DNA of 64,000 nt from Mesostigma viride (lineage: Eukaryota > Streptophyta > Mesostigmatophyceae > Mesostigmatales > Mesostigmataceae): positions 1 through 64,000 of the forward strand of contig RPFO01001124.1 in the NCBI GenBank assembly GCA_009746045.1, given 5' to 3'. A model generated the notes under the pieces. That model saw only the letters and a list, made by a program, of their open reading frames with translations. It was not told the DNA's origin and made no database searches. Of the stretch, positions 35,501 through 47,011 are shown in pieces. Every line of letters begins with the position of its first letter. The first letter of the stretch is position 1. The position numbers were made by a program, and so were the translations under genes.

Positions 35501-38500
35501 CCGCCGTGCTTGGTCAGCAGGTAGCTGTGCAAGAAGTCTGACAGGTCGCTCACGCGACCCTCCGCTCTGTCCTGCGTGTTCTTGGCCTTCCACAGCCCCT
35601 TGATGAACACCTCGGTCTCCCGTTTGGTCATCGATGTGTTCTCGACCAGCGCGTGCGTGCGCAAAAAGGGGGGTATGTCCGCCGCCATGCCCAGGCCCAC
35701 GAAATGGGGGGTCCCACCGGGCAGGTGGCCCCGGTCGATCGGCATGGACGTGCGGATGGCCTTCCACCAGGGCGTGCGCCCGCTGTAAGGGTCGCCGGGC
35801 ATGCCGTGGCCGCTTGGCACGAGGGAGGAGAGAGGAATGTCGGGCAGTTGTTTCTGGATGTCCGCGATCTGGTGTGTGTGGTCGGAAGCGTATAGAGGGG
35901 AACGGGGGGGGGGGGGGCGGGGGGGGGGGGGGGGGGGGGGGGCGAGAGAAAGGGGGGGAGAAATGAGGACGAAAGAGAAAGGGGGAGGAGAAGGGCGGAG
36001 GACGAGGGAGGAGACTGTTAGATTTTCGTTCCTTCGTTCCTTCATGCACGTGTTACCACACCCACGCACTGCCGCATTTCGTCACACTCGCCATGCTTAA
36101 GCTCGGCTTCCACATCCCAGAGTTTGATACCTGTTCCTGTACCTCAACATTCTAAGCACTCTAAACATTCTAAATGGCATTAAATGGTATAACACAGCGT
36201 CCACACACCGCCGCACTCACCAACCAATCCACAAGAGAAATCATCCGTTGCCACGTCCACTCGCCGTCCCACGTCTTTAACGTCGGTGTCAACATCAAAC
36301 AAACACCCACGCACTGCTTTATCGAACTATATCTACACGCCATGATACTGGCGAGCAAACCTACCCACTCACCGCCGCATTCGCCGTACTTGTTGACATA
36401 TCCTGACAAGGATCACCAGCTATCACATCCATCCACCCTCACATCCATCCATCCACTCAAGTACCACACATCCACCCACGCACCGCCGCGTTCAGCATCT
36501 CCAGCTCCGCCTCCAACTCCGCCACATGCTCCTGCGTGGTGGTGGCCACCGGGCGCGGCGGCGGCATGACCTCCACCATCGGGAGGCCGGGCACCGCCAG
36601 CCGAGCCACGCCTTCGTCCAAGCCCCCCCAGAGAGGCCCCGCGCTTCTCGCACTCTCCGGGGCCGCGTCCGCGCCACTGAGCTCCGCCGCAAAGCTGACA
36701 CGCCCCGCACCCGCCAGCCTCGGCCCACCGGGCTTGCCGTCCTTCCCTTTGCTTTTGTCGGGGGTGTTCCCTCCCCCCCCCCGGGCAGGGCTATCTCCCC
36801 CCAGCCGAGGGCTCTCGCTCGCCTCGCTCCCGGGGCCCCAAGCGGGACCGGGCAACGGGAGCAGCTTCTCTACTGCCGTAATCGACAACTTGAGCTGGTC
36901 CCCGTCACCGTCCACCCCGCCCTTGCCCGCACCAGCGGCAGCGCCTTGGGGTTCGTCCTTTTCCCCCGGCGGACCAGCGCCGGCGGCTTGTTGTGGGGGA
37001 AGCGGGGTGGATGGCAGCAGCATGGGCGGTGGCGGCGGGAAGGAGGAGAAGTCCTCCCGCGGCGTTGTGTCGCCCAGGTTGCCGCGCAGCTCGTCGCTCT
37101 CTTCCATGATGCCCACGTTGACCGTGCGCAGCTGGGCCAGGCCCGCCGCACACTGGTCGTTGCTGGCGGCCACGAGCAGGGGCAAGGATGAGAGGGGGTC
37201 GAGAATTAGAGGGGATGAGGATGAGAAGGTGCACAGGGGACAGCGGGAGCACGTGTGGGAGCAGGTCACAAACATGACACAAGATGGTATAGGGGATGGG
37301 CGACATGGGTGGCATAGGGGACATGGGGGGCATAGGGGACATGGGGGGCATAGGGGACATGGGGGGCATAGGGGACATGGGGGGCATAGGGGACATGGGG
37401 GGCATAGGGGACATGGGGGGCATAGGGGACATGGGGGGCATAGGGGACATGGGGGGCATAGGCGACATGGGGGGCATAGGGGACATGGGTGGCATAGGGG
37501 ACATGGGGGGCATAGGGGACATGGGGGGCATAGGGGACATGGGGGGCATAGGGGACATGGGGGGCATAGGGGACATGGGGGCATAGGGGACATGGGGGGC
37601 ATAGGGGACATGGGTGGCATAGGGGACATGGGGGGCATAGGGGACATGGGGGCATAGGGGACATGGGTGGCATAGGGGACATGGGGGGCATAGGGGACAT
37701 GGGGGGCATAGGGGACATGGGGGGCATAGGGGACATGGGGGGCATAGGGGACATGGGGGGCATAGGGGACATGGGGGGCATAGGGGACATGGGTGGCATA
37801 GGGGACATGGGGGGCATAGGGGACATGGGGGGCATAGGGGACATGGGGGGCATAGGGGACATGGGGGGCATAGGGGACATGGGGGCATAGGGGACATGGG
37901 GGGCATAGGGGACATGGGGGCATAGGGGACATGGGGGGCATAGGGGACATGGGGGGCATAGGGGACATGGGGGCATAGGGGACATGGGTGGCATAGGGGA
38001 CATGGGTGGCATAGGGGACATGGGTGGCATAGGGGACATGGGGGGCATAGGGGACATGGGTGGCATAGGGGACATGGGTGGCATAGGGGACATGGGTGGC
38101 ATAGGGGACATGGGTGGCATAGGGGACATGGGGGGCATAGGGGACATGGGGGGCATATGAGAGAAAAATCATGTTATTCGGAGGCGAGAGCACCAAAGGG
38201 GAGAAGCAATGGTGTCATGATTCCAAGGTTGGGGAGGGATGGGGACACAAGCAAGCGCGGTAAAAGGAGCCATTCTCAGGGTTGGGCAAAGGCCAAACAA
38301 GGAGTGCGAGGGTGCACACAAATGAGGGGTACCTGCCTCCACGCACTGTCTCCCAAATCGCAACCCATGCGGCGCTCATACGAGTACATGGGCCCTCATG
38401 TAGCAAACCGCTCATCGCCTGTACATGCCACCACCCCCAGGCTCCTGGCCCCCAGGTCACTGGTTGTGCAGGGCCCAACACCCTTTCACCCCCTCACCGC

Positions 38501-41500
38501 TGGTGTGTGGCCTCCAACCCACTGTCCCCTCAACCCTTGTGTGTGGCCTCGCGATCCACACCGCTCAGGCATGGCGTACACAAGATGCCTTCCTCGCCGC
38601 TTGTGCATGGCCTCCAGCACCCCCTCTCCCTCCATGCTGCATGTTGCCTCCCTGCTTCCATACCGCTTGTGCATAGCCTCCACCTTGCGGTTGAGCGCCA
38701 CCAGCACCGGCCTGAGCTGCTCCACCTGCGTCGCGGTTGCCAGAAGCGCCTCCTCCTTCTCCTCCACTGCAAGCTTGAGTGAGAGCTGCGCCGCTGTTCT
38801 ACCCCATTTATGTGTTTTCACGTAGATATTTCCACATATATTTTTTCAAAGCCGTTGGCAGAGAATGACCAGGTATTGGGCATCATTCACACCATGGGTG
38901 TGGCGGAGCACTCAGGCCGAGGGGCAGCGCACACAAACACGCAGACAAGAAGCGGCCATCCAGGCGCGCGCACGCATGCAAACGCAGCCGTGCGAGCGTG
39001 ACGTGTCAGCAGGATGGGACAAACTGCTCCAACAGAACCACCAAGGCTACGGACGACGGGACAGAAATAAACAATCGTAAATGACAATGAAACGAGAAAA
39101 GGCTCACCCTGATCATACATGGACAGCCGATGGCCCAGCCCCGTAGGCTTGGCGGGGGCCACCGTTGCCTCTTAGATGGTTCCTGTGAAATGGTTCCATA
39201 ATTCTGGCACCCCTCCCTGCCCGCCTCGTCCCCTATACCCGTCTCTCCCTTCCTTCCCCACATCCTCTCTGTGTTTTGCCTTCCTGCCTGCGAATGTCCC
39301 ACTGGCCTGCCCGCCAGCTGGTTTCCCAGGCAAGGGCATCATCCTGTCAAGCGACAGTACCGGCACACATGTGCGCCCTCTTGCGCCCCAGGGCAGCGAA
39401 AGTAAAACAAGCTGGAATCGCGCGAGCCCTCGAGGATGTCTCGACTAGACTGGTCGGTAACCACCAGTTACCGCAAGAACACAGCATGGGACTCAGGTCC
39501 ATAAAATCCCGCATCACCGCCCTGGTCTATTTCTCGATGAGTTCCAACCAGGGTTGGGCGTTACGGGGTTCCTGGGGTTCACGTGACGTAAACACGTAAA
39601 ATGGCTTAAAAGGTGACGTAGAATGTAACGTAGCCGTAGAAGTTTACGTGCGTGACGTAAATACGTAATTTAACGTTAACACGTGAAGCCACACAATAGC
39701 TTATGATTTTCCAGCTATTTTCAACCATTCCATGGCAATAAATAGCTGGTGCTGTCCGTGCACCGCGTGGCGCCGCGCCACTAGGCCTACAACAGCTCAC
39801 TAGCACCACTTCACCTTGCAAGTATCTGCCGACATCCCCACACTGGTTACGCTTACGCCCATTCTACATTACGTAGTTACGCGGAACGTAACGTACAAAC
39901 GTAACATAAAGGGGCAACATACGTAGAGGCCTTACGTGCCACTTTGTCACCACGTAAAGCGTAATGTAAACCCACGTAATTAAACCACGTAATTACGTAA
40001 ATGACGTAACGTAACCCCTTTACGCCCAACCCTGGTTCCAACCCAGCTTTAGTCTCAGGGGAAACCATCTTCGGAAACACATCCACACGGACAACCCACC
40101 CTTCATCTCGGAGATGCAGCGCATGAGCCATGCAGATCATACCCCACGCGATCGCCCTACTCTATCGATTCCAGCAACAACCCACCCTTCATGTCGGGGA
40201 TGCAACGCGTGAGCCATGCAGATCATACCCCACGCGATCGCCCTACTCTATCGATTCCAGCAACAACCCACCCTTCATGTCGGGGATGCAGCGCGTGAGC
40301 CATGCAGATCATACCCCACGCGATCGCCCTACTCTATCGATTCCAGCAACAACCCACCCTTCATGTCGGGGATGCAGCGCATGAGCCATGCAGATCATAC
40401 CCCACGCGATCGCCCTACTCTATCGATTCCAGCAACAACCCACCCTTCATGTCGGGGATGCAGCGCGTGAGCCATGCAGATCATACCCCACGCGATCGCC
40501 CTACTCTATCGATTCCAGCAACAACCCACCCTTCATGTCGGGGATGCAACGCGTGAGCTGCTGGAAGTCGGTCTCTGTGACCGCGGCCGCCATCTGCGTG
40601 CCCGCGTGCTTCTGCTTGAACTCGGCACACAGCTCCTTCTCCACCTCCAGCTTGGCGCGCGCTACCGCGATGCGCTCGGAGCTCTCGCGCGCCACCTGCG
40701 GGTGCAGCGCAGCCAGGTGGCAGTCCACCACCGCGATGCCCTCTAGCGCCTCCTCCACCTGGGCAAACCTGGCACAGGGACGTTCAGGGGTGGGGGCGAT
40801 GGCAAAAGGATGCTCAGGGGCGGGGGCGAAGGGGCGTCCAGAAAGGCGGGAGTGATGGCAGGGATGCAAAGAGGGTCAGTGTAATGTCAGTGTAAGTTTC
40901 ACAGGTGAGGTGGGGTTGGTGGCCGCTAATGCAGGCAGGGATGTGGCAAACAAAGGTTGGGGCCATGAGGAGGCATGTATGTCGTAGGAGTGAGGCAGCC
41001 CGAAAGGGTGACGAAAGGGTAGGCACAACTGACCAAACCATCCCACTAAATCACCCCAATACATCGCAATCCACTAAATCACCCCATTAAATCACCGCAA
41101 TAGATCACCACCCACAAAAGGGGAAAAAAAATGAATAACAAGGGCCACCCCTCGTTCTATCGCGGTCAAAACCCCATGACTCTAGTCGGTGGGATATAAA
41201 TATCCACATGTCCGCCCTCTTCGACCCCACTCACCGCTGCTCCATCAACGAGTTCTGGCAACGCAACATCATCTCCGCCACATCGCCTCGGTCGGTGCAG
41301 TGGAAGGACACCTGTGGGCGAGCGAGGGCCGTAGATGTGGGCCATGGCGAGAGCAAAGGGGGGCCATACTCGAGGGAGATGCCGTCAGACAGTGCCCCAG
41401 GAGGCAGGGTTGGTGGGTGAACTATGGGTAGGTGGGTCAAGCATGGTAGGTTGTAAAGCACGGTGGGCTGGTGCCGCATGGTGGGCTGGTGCGTTACGGT

Positions 41501-43138
41501 GGGCTGGTTCCGATTCATGTTGGATGGGCCAGTACGATGGGGAGGGAGGGACTTGCTCGGCGAAGTACTGTGGCCCACACAAATTATGCTGGACTGTGTA
41601 GGCCACTGTGGTTGGTAAGTAGGTATTGCTAATGGAAGGGCTGGCGATGTTGAATAGCACACCTGCACTAGACTAGCCTGCTAATGGGCATGCACGCGTG
41701 CAGGGTGGGCTGTCTTCACTCTAATGCTATATACCGGTAGAGCAAAGTACGTGCTGGTGCGCAAGGCCGGGAAAGCCACGAAAGGTGTCCTGTTACTAAA
41801 GATTCGCAACGCACCCCCCTATTAAAGGGGGGTGGCTTGCTATAGTCTTTTAGTGGCAAGTGTGCTTCCATGCATGGCACCTTCCCTTTCACCAAAAGTA
41901 TGCGACTTTGCTCCTCTCTCCCAAACTTCACAGATGCTTACACTGGCACCCGTCTCAAACAGCAACAGTGACCAAATAATGTGGTCATTAATTAATCATT
42001 TCATTGATGTGGTGGGGTGCAGTGTGGCATTGTGAATGTGGCCATCACACGCACAGAAGGAAGGCCCACCGTGAGTATGTCGAGGGGCCTGTCTCACCGC
42101 CTCGTGATGAGGGCGTCTCTGCTGGCACCCATGGCCCTTACCTGGCATCGGGCACAGGGGAAAAAAAGTAATTGCTGCTAGCATAACTTGGTGAACCTAC
42201 CTGCTGCCCAGGCGTGCCCAATCAGTGCTGGTAGGTGCATCGCCTACCTGCTGTGCCAGCGTGGTCAAGCAGTGCCGGTAGATGGTATACGCCTGCTTGA
42301 GCTTGTTGACGCGGTCCTTGTGCTTGGACACGGCCGCCGCTGATGCGATCGCAGCCGCGGATGTCGTGGTGGGGAGCTCATCCGATGGTGGTGGCTTGGC
42401 GTTTTCCTTCTTGCTCGGGGCGAGGGTGGACGCTTTCAAGCCAGACGGGGAGGTCACGTGGGAGACATTGTCATTGGGCTGGGGAGGTGTCGCGACCACG
42501 TCACCTCCGCTCAGGGCAGGAGGGATGTTCAGGTGGCCCTCCATGGTCATGATGGAGCCAGTCCCGGTGACCATCCACCAGATGTCACGGAGCGCGTCGG
42601 CGGAGCCGTCGTTCCCCGTGTGGCCGGGCGACCAGCCCAAGAGGCCTTCCTCTTGCAGCCGGCGGTTGAGCTCCGACGCCGCGCCGATAGCATCCTTCCT
42701 CGCGCTTCGCTGCAGGCTCGGGCCTTTGCCATAGGCGGGAGGGGGAGACTCTAGCGGAGGGAGCACGCCGAGGCCGGGGTCTATGGTAATTGTGTGCGGA
42801 TGCATTGGAGAAATGCTTCGATTGCTCCTCTCGCTCTTACTTCTGGGAGAACCGGCGGACAGCGTCGTGCTCCGCCTGGACGCTCGTCCCTGCGGTTGCT
42901 CCTGAACCTTCCCGGCATACTCGATACCACTTCGCCACGCCCGGGTCACGCCGCTCGGTCTGGAGAACCGGGAGGGTCCGTCCAGTTTTAAAGATGGCAA
43001 AGCATCTTGACCAGATTTGTCAATTTGGCTGGGCCTTGCCTGCGGCATTTTTACCCACGCGTGCACATTCTGCGAATGCTCAACGGGGGAAGCCCATTTG
43101 CTCTGACTTAACTGGGCTAGCTCTCTTTTCGATGTCAA
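29547..43138 (-). CDS. TSNAXIP1-like coiled-coil protein, 11 exons
   Basis: Minus-strand gene; exons 43138-42248, 41311-41235, 40768-40530, 39170-39108, 38793-38664, 37162-36484, 35868-35350, 34760-34485, 31952-31559, 30626-30352 and 29615-29547. Together they give 3,612 nt (1,203 aa), every junction in phase with GT-AG ends; exon 11 is the least certain. Residues 1-297 are Ser/Pro-rich and disordered. About 320-466 is coiled coil (exons 3-5), and 467-693 is low complexity. Residues 694-1010 carry the recognisable part: FVGLGMAADIPPFLR, SMTKRETEVFIKGLWKAK, YNLMAAVQRYQYDADCELFF, then LFYEDDDFNE joined across an intron to LVEALRDQFLEERREYL. From memory this resembles translin-associated factor X-interacting protein 1, a cilium-linked family; I cannot confirm it by search. 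Residues 1003-1090 are Lys/Glu-rich. Introns hold two DNA transposons and several minisatellites. Start is the first ATG of the open exon; GST diverges 1.3 kb upstream. Confidence 0.7.
31252..31558 (-). repeat. Pyrimidine-rich simple repeat and C22 run behind an exon
   Basis: On the plus strand, TCCCC repeats fill 31,252-31,440 and a run of 22 C lies at 31,531-31,552. On the coding strand they are purine: a G22 run starts five bases after the 5' splice site of exon 9 (GTAGGT at 31,558). The mirror-symmetric purine/pyrimidine tract could form triplex DNA and will be error-prone in sequencing. Confidence 0.9.
32512..33887 (+). mobile_element. hAT-like DNA transposon in an intron, with cargo gene
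   Basis: 1,376 bp bounded by terminal inverted repeats CAGTGCTTCTACTAA (32,512) and its complement ending at 33,887. The flanks are GGCCTGTG and CGCCTGTG: seven matching bases plus one mismatch, fitting an 8-bp target duplication. Both ends carry many subterminal copies of TTCGTCAACC or TTGACGAA in both orientations (32,540-32,710 and 33,788-33,865), typical of transposase-binding sites. CAGTG ends with an 8-bp duplication suggest the hAT superfamily. There is no transposase; inside lies only a small gene on the plus strand. Inserted in intron 8 of the TSNAXIP1-like gene, antisense to it. Confidence 0.8.
33054..33601 (+). CDS. Small acidic protein carried by the hAT-like element
   Basis: Starts at ATG 33,054. 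A 71-nt intron (33,391-33,461, GTAAGA...GCAG) joins two exons in phase to give 158 aa ending at TAA 33,599-33,601. Unspliced, the frame also stays open to 33,554, but the spliced version uses a better conserved-looking tail. Residues 1-25 include TLDALFKK, resembling a PCNA-interacting (PIP-like) box with Leu in place of the first aromatic residue. A basic KRKR patch and a long Glu/Ser/Asp acidic middle follow. The end, VTVVPVDSSEED, looks like a SUMO-interacting motif (hydrophobic core then acidic residues). An AATAAA lies at 33,759-33,764. No enzyme domain is visible. The function is unknown; both motif readings are inference. Confidence 0.55.
34288..34427 (+). repeat. 46-bp tandem repeat, three copies
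   Basis: Three near-perfect copies of a 46-bp AT-rich unit beginning TATAATGAAACACATC lie within intron 8 of the TSNAXIP1-like gene, just downstream of exon 8 on the coding strand. Confidence 0.9.
35904..35942 (-). repeat. G14 and G24 runs before an acceptor
   Basis: On the plus strand, 14 G, one C and 24 G. On the coding (minus) strand this is a C-rich tract that ends 36 nt upstream of the 3' splice site of exon 7 (35,868) and may serve as its polypyrimidine tract. Confidence 0.9.
37296..38158. repeat. 21-bp intronic minisatellite, about 41 copies
   Basis: Unit GGGGACATGGGGGGCATA plus 3 bp, with T/G variation (GGGTGGCATA) and occasional one-base deletions. It occupies intron 5 of the TSNAXIP1-like gene. 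Because 21 is a multiple of 3, frames stay open on both strands (Met-Gly-Gly-Ile-Gly-Asp on plus, Pro-His-Val-Pro-Tyr-Ala on minus). The exons on either side join in phase without it, so it is read as intron. Confidence 0.9.
39549..40034. mobile_element. hAT-type MITE with exact 8-bp target duplication
   Basis: 486 bp with terminal inverted repeats starting CAGGGTTGGGCG and an identical complement at the right end. It is flanked by GTTCCAAC on both sides (39,541-39,548 and 40,035-40,042). The interior near both ends is packed with ACGTAA/TTACGT motifs in both orientations, likely transposase-binding repeats. CAGGG ends and an 8-bp duplication are classic for hAT. No coding capacity. It sits in intron 3 of the TSNAXIP1-like gene. 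Confidence 0.93.
40090..40557 (-). repeat. 86-bp tandem repeat containing an exon end and splice donor
   Basis: Five full copies of exactly 86 bp (40,128-40,557) and a partial sixth at 40,090-40,127. The copy nearest the exon contains the last ~28 coding bases of exon 3 of the TSNAXIP1-like gene and its 5' splice site (exon ends at 40,530). Every other copy repeats both. The other donors lie at 86-bp steps (40,443; 40,357; 40,271; 40,185; 40,099). Using one would add 86 nt, shift the frame and hit a TAG within the unit. Confidence 0.9.
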
Positions 43139-44463
43139 AACTCACGAAATAACACCCTTCAGCCTTTAACAATGCTCGGCTGCAATCATGGTTGTCCAAG
43201 CACTTGATGGATGAAGAGTTACCCATACGTCCCAACACAAACCCGGCGTGAAATCTCATTGGAGCAAGTTTCGTTGCCCAAACAGACTCCTAAATTTGGT
43301 CGAGCGCCACAGCTATCGATGGCGACATGCTGCGACATGCTCAAATATAGGCAGATAATTTGATAATTGATGTGCTCAAAGTGCTCGATACAATACATGC
43401 AGCGATGGCGTGATGCGTTAAATTAGGAATTTCGGTTCTGCCCTGGTTCTGCCCTGGTTCTGCCCACTTGCCAGTTGCCAGCACGAATTCCCGCAGGGGC
43501 CCAATAGGCAGCTACAACAGCTGAACTGAGCGTAATGCTGCGTAGTGCTACTTGCTGCTGTCAGTTGTCACCCGGATCTCTCGCAAAACGCGTTGCCGTT
43601 GGGTCTTGCGCAAGCTCCTGAGCTTGCTTCTTGTTGTTGTTGTTGTTGCCCACGTTGTTCCCCGCACATGGGCAGCAGAGATTTGGAAACGGCGCAAGCT
43701 TGCTTGTCTAGGGTCTGTGGTAGGGTAGGATAGGAACTAGGAACTAGGTTTCTGGTTCTGGTACAACAACTAAGTATAACTCTGGAGATAGACTGACTTA
43801 ATGTCTGACAACCGACTGATATAATGGATTGCATTTACTGGTTCCTAGTACAAGCGTGATCCTTGAGTATCCTTGGCCCGGCGGGAAAAGCCGTTAGTGT
43901 CATGCGATCATGCATACAGCATTCCAGGTAAATAGGTGTACGTTTATTCCAAATATAGCCAGTAGTTAATCCCTGCTAAGCCTAGGGTATCAAGATGTCA
44001 GTGGCTAAAACGGAGCCTTACTAGACCACGGAAGTCATGCATACAGCATTCCTGTTGGCTCAGTCAGGCAGTCAGTCAGTTGTACTGTATTAAACGCTAT
44101 CCTGTTGGCTCAGGGATGGCTAGGATCGACAAGGTGTAGTATCACTCTTGCTTTTGCTCTCGCTGAACAGTTGGTTGTATGAAAATATCATCTATCTACC
44201 AATTAAGGCGCATCGTGGTCTCCGGGCTGGAGGGCGACCGCGGTCAGTCGCGCGCCCTGGCGAATTCCGATCCTAGGACGAACGTGGGCGGGATGCGCGC
44301 ACCATGACTGAGGTTTGGGGGTCGCAGAAGGTCGCAGATATTGCAGTGCCAAGACGCAGGCAAAGCGTCGAGGACAAAGGAGTCTGTAGCCAAGGTCTTT
44401 GCGACCTCCTGCCAACGCGCGGCTACTTCCTTATTGAACTGAGGCCGGTTTAAAGCCGCAGCC
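43139..44463. promoter_or_regulatory. Divergent intergenic region
   Basis: 1.3 kb between the start of the TSNAXIP1-like gene (minus) and the GST gene (plus), so it probably contains both promoters. Visible repeats are GGTTCTGCCCT in three tandem copies near 43,433-43,466, and two copies each of CATGCATACAGCATTCC (43,910 and 44,037) and CCTGTTGGCTCAG (44,052 and 44,101). No TATA box or other core element stands out. Confidence 0.5.
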
Positions 44464-47011
44464 ATGGATAAGCTAGTTCCAGCCATTGGTGCTGCAATTG
44501 TTGGAATTCTCGTAGGTCGTCAACAAGGGAAGGGAGGGGCGAAAGGCCATCGGGAAGTACCTTCCGGCCACGTTGGGGATACTTGGGAGAGTAGTGGCCT
44601 GAAGACATTGCCAAATCTCGAAAAGCCGATCGAGCTCTACTCTATTGCTACTCCCAATGGCCAGAAGGTGTGAACTTGTTATGCCTGTTAATTTTAGAAC
44701 TGATGTGTGCATGGTGTCCTCCCATCATTCCACGTGCCTTTGTTTTGGCAAACGCGCGTGCAAGGAAGGCAGAGCCTCTATTTTTTTACATTTAGGTACA
44801 GTTGGAGGGAAATGCAGCTTGTTTCCGGTGGTTTTCACCCCTCGCCGTAGCTTCGTATCGCCCTTGGCCTTTCGAGATGTAACGGATATGGTCCATCGAC
44901 CGCCCCTCTTAGCATCTGCTTTACATCTTTATCAGATGCTCTTTGCTCACAGTACGGCTCTGGTTGATTGCACCCCTGTGGCGGCACCCTCAGGTGGGCA
45001 TCTGCCTGGAAGAGATGGGCCTGAGCTACAACGCCAACCTGATCAACATCATGAAGAGCGAGCAGCTGACGCCCGAGTTCCTCAAGATCAGCCCCAACAA
45101 CAAGATCCCCGCTATTGTCAACCCCAACACACCATGTAAGACGTCCCAGCCATTGTCATCCCCAACACACCATGGAAGAGTAACCGTTTTCCAGGCCCGT
45201 ATATCGCATCCTCCCCCCATGTTGGGTGTCATCTCCCAGAGCTAGAACAGGGGGGAAGGGGTAGCCCTCACGAAGTCTAGGATTACTTCGATGGGCACCC
45301 TGCAGGTAATCACCCAGCAGTGCCCAAGTATTGCCGCCGCAGTGCCTAGCTCTCCTCCCCCCCCCCCCCCCCCTTGTCTTGCCTACCCTGAGTGCTACCC
45401 CCAGTGGGCCCCGATCTGCTCCTCCAGCCCTCTCCCTTTTATTATAGTTCAGACCCCATGGGGTGCCTCTCTCGCCTGCATGTGTGTTGGCAGCCTGCAT
45501 GTGCGTTGGCAGCACACCAACCCCCCACCCCACCTGCCCACGGCTGCCCGCCAGTCCTGTTGCACCGCCTCAGCATTCCTCTTGTCGCGCCCTTGCCTGC
45601 CTCCTTGCCATATTTTGAGCTAAAATCCTTGTGCAGGGTCCCGCTCATGTTCGCGTGGTGAGTCGTGTCTGCCATTCTAACCATGTTGGGGTTTTCTCAC
45701 GTCTTCATTCATCTCAAACGACTGGCTGGAAGGAGTATGTTTACTGTCCCAACGCCCTGCCTTTGTGGCAGCATTTGGTGCTTGCTGTTTTGCCGCTGCC
45801 GTCTAACTCGTGAACATGTCCTCGTCAACATGTCTTTTCGCTCTTCGCCCACCCCACACCCCACACCCCACACCCCACACCCCACACCCCACACCCCACA
45901 CCCCACACCCCACACCCCACACCCCACACCCCACACCCCACACCCCACACCCCACACCCCACGCCCACACCCCACACCCCACACCCCACACCCCACACAG
46001 CGGGCGAGCCGCTGAGCATCTTTGAGAGCGGCGCGATAATGATCCACCTGGCGGACATCACGGGCAAGTTTCTCCCGCGGGACAAAGAAAAGCGCTACAC
46101 CACGCTGCAGTGGCTCTTCTGGCAGGTGGGTCACTATGCCTACATGAGATATGTGTATTTATGAGACATTTTGGTGATGCCATTTTTGTACTGTCCCCCG
46201 CCACGCTGCACTGGCTCTCTGGCAGGTGGGTTCCACTATGTATAGAAGATGTGCTGGTGACACAGTAGAATACTGTTTGTACTGTGCGGACACTGTTACT
46301 GTCCCACGCCACGCTGTCGATGTCGCTCTTTACGGAAGGTGGGGCGTTTGGTACATGGGGGATGTGTGCCACCCGTGTAGCGCGGTGTGGGGGAAGAGAC
46401 ATGAACGCTGCGGGCCTCCTGTGGGCGTCTACATGTGACATGTGTCCGTACCAGGCGGGGTGAGCAGATGCCCCTGTGCAGCTGCATCTGTCGCTTTTCT
46501 TTGGAGCTGCCTCCTCACATCCACCGACGTTGCATGCGTCGCACCTTCCTGAAGCATCCTTACCTGCCCATCGCCGCAACATGCCTCTTACCATGCCCCA
46601 TGCCCCATTCCTCTTGCCTACTTCCCTCCCCCTTCACTCTATTAACCCGCCTCCAAACAGGTGGGCGGTGTGGGCCCCATGTTCGGCCAGTTTGGTGTCT
46701 ACTTCAAGTACGCGCGCGGCATCTGCACGGACCCCTACCCGCTTGAGCGGACCACCAAGGAGGTGAAGCGGCTGCTGGGCGTGCTGGACCGCGCGCTGGA
46801 AGGGAAGGAGTATGTCGCCGGCGACTACTCGATCGCGGACATGGCCATCTTCCCATGGGTGGAGGCGCTGGACATCGCGTACGGCGCCAGGGATCACCTG
46901 GAGCTGGACCGCTTCCACAACGTGATGAGCTGGCGCGCGCGCGTCAAGGCGCGGCCCGCGGTGCAGCGTGGCCTGGCGGTGAACCCCTTCCCCAAGAACA
47001 CGCCCTCATGA
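44464..47011 (+). CDS. Glutathione transferase, Ure2p/YfcG (nu) type
   Basis: Exons 44464-44667, 44994-45135, 46001-46125 and 46661-47011 join in phase to 273 aa. The thioredoxin-fold N-domain begins near residue 52 (KPIELYSIATPNGQKV). The T-P-N-G motif at 63-66 matches the catalytic Thr and Asn of the YfcG/Ure2p group, which use glutathione mostly in disulfide and peroxide reactions. KISPNNKIPAIV and FESGAI (124-127) bind glutathione in this fold. The all-helical C-domain carries QWLFWQVGGVGPMFGQ and GDYSIADMAIFPW, the usual N-capping box. Residues 1-50 are an extra N-terminus with a hydrophobic stretch (LVPAIGAAIVGILVG), possibly a membrane anchor or targeting segment. Length beyond it is normal for the family. 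Stop TGA at 47,009. Family assignment is strong; substrate is unknown. Confidence 0.92.
45850..46000 (+). repeat. CCCCACA heptamer array abutting GST exon 3
   Basis: About 20 copies of the 7-bp unit CCCCACA with one short irregular unit near 45,960. The array runs directly into the acceptor CACACAG at 46,000, so the repeat itself forms the polypyrimidine tract. The complementary strand (TGTGGGG)n could form G-quadruplexes. Confidence 0.9.

Noticed and set aside
36457-38196. Long Pro/His/Val/Tyr-repeat protein on the minus strand
   Set aside because: The repeats are the 21-bp minisatellite, open because 21 is divisible by 3. Exons on both sides join in phase when it is removed as an intron.
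45810-46025. His/Pro/Thr repeat peptide from the CCCCACA array
   Set aside because: It is intron sequence directly before the GST exon 3 acceptor. The GST frame is complete without it.
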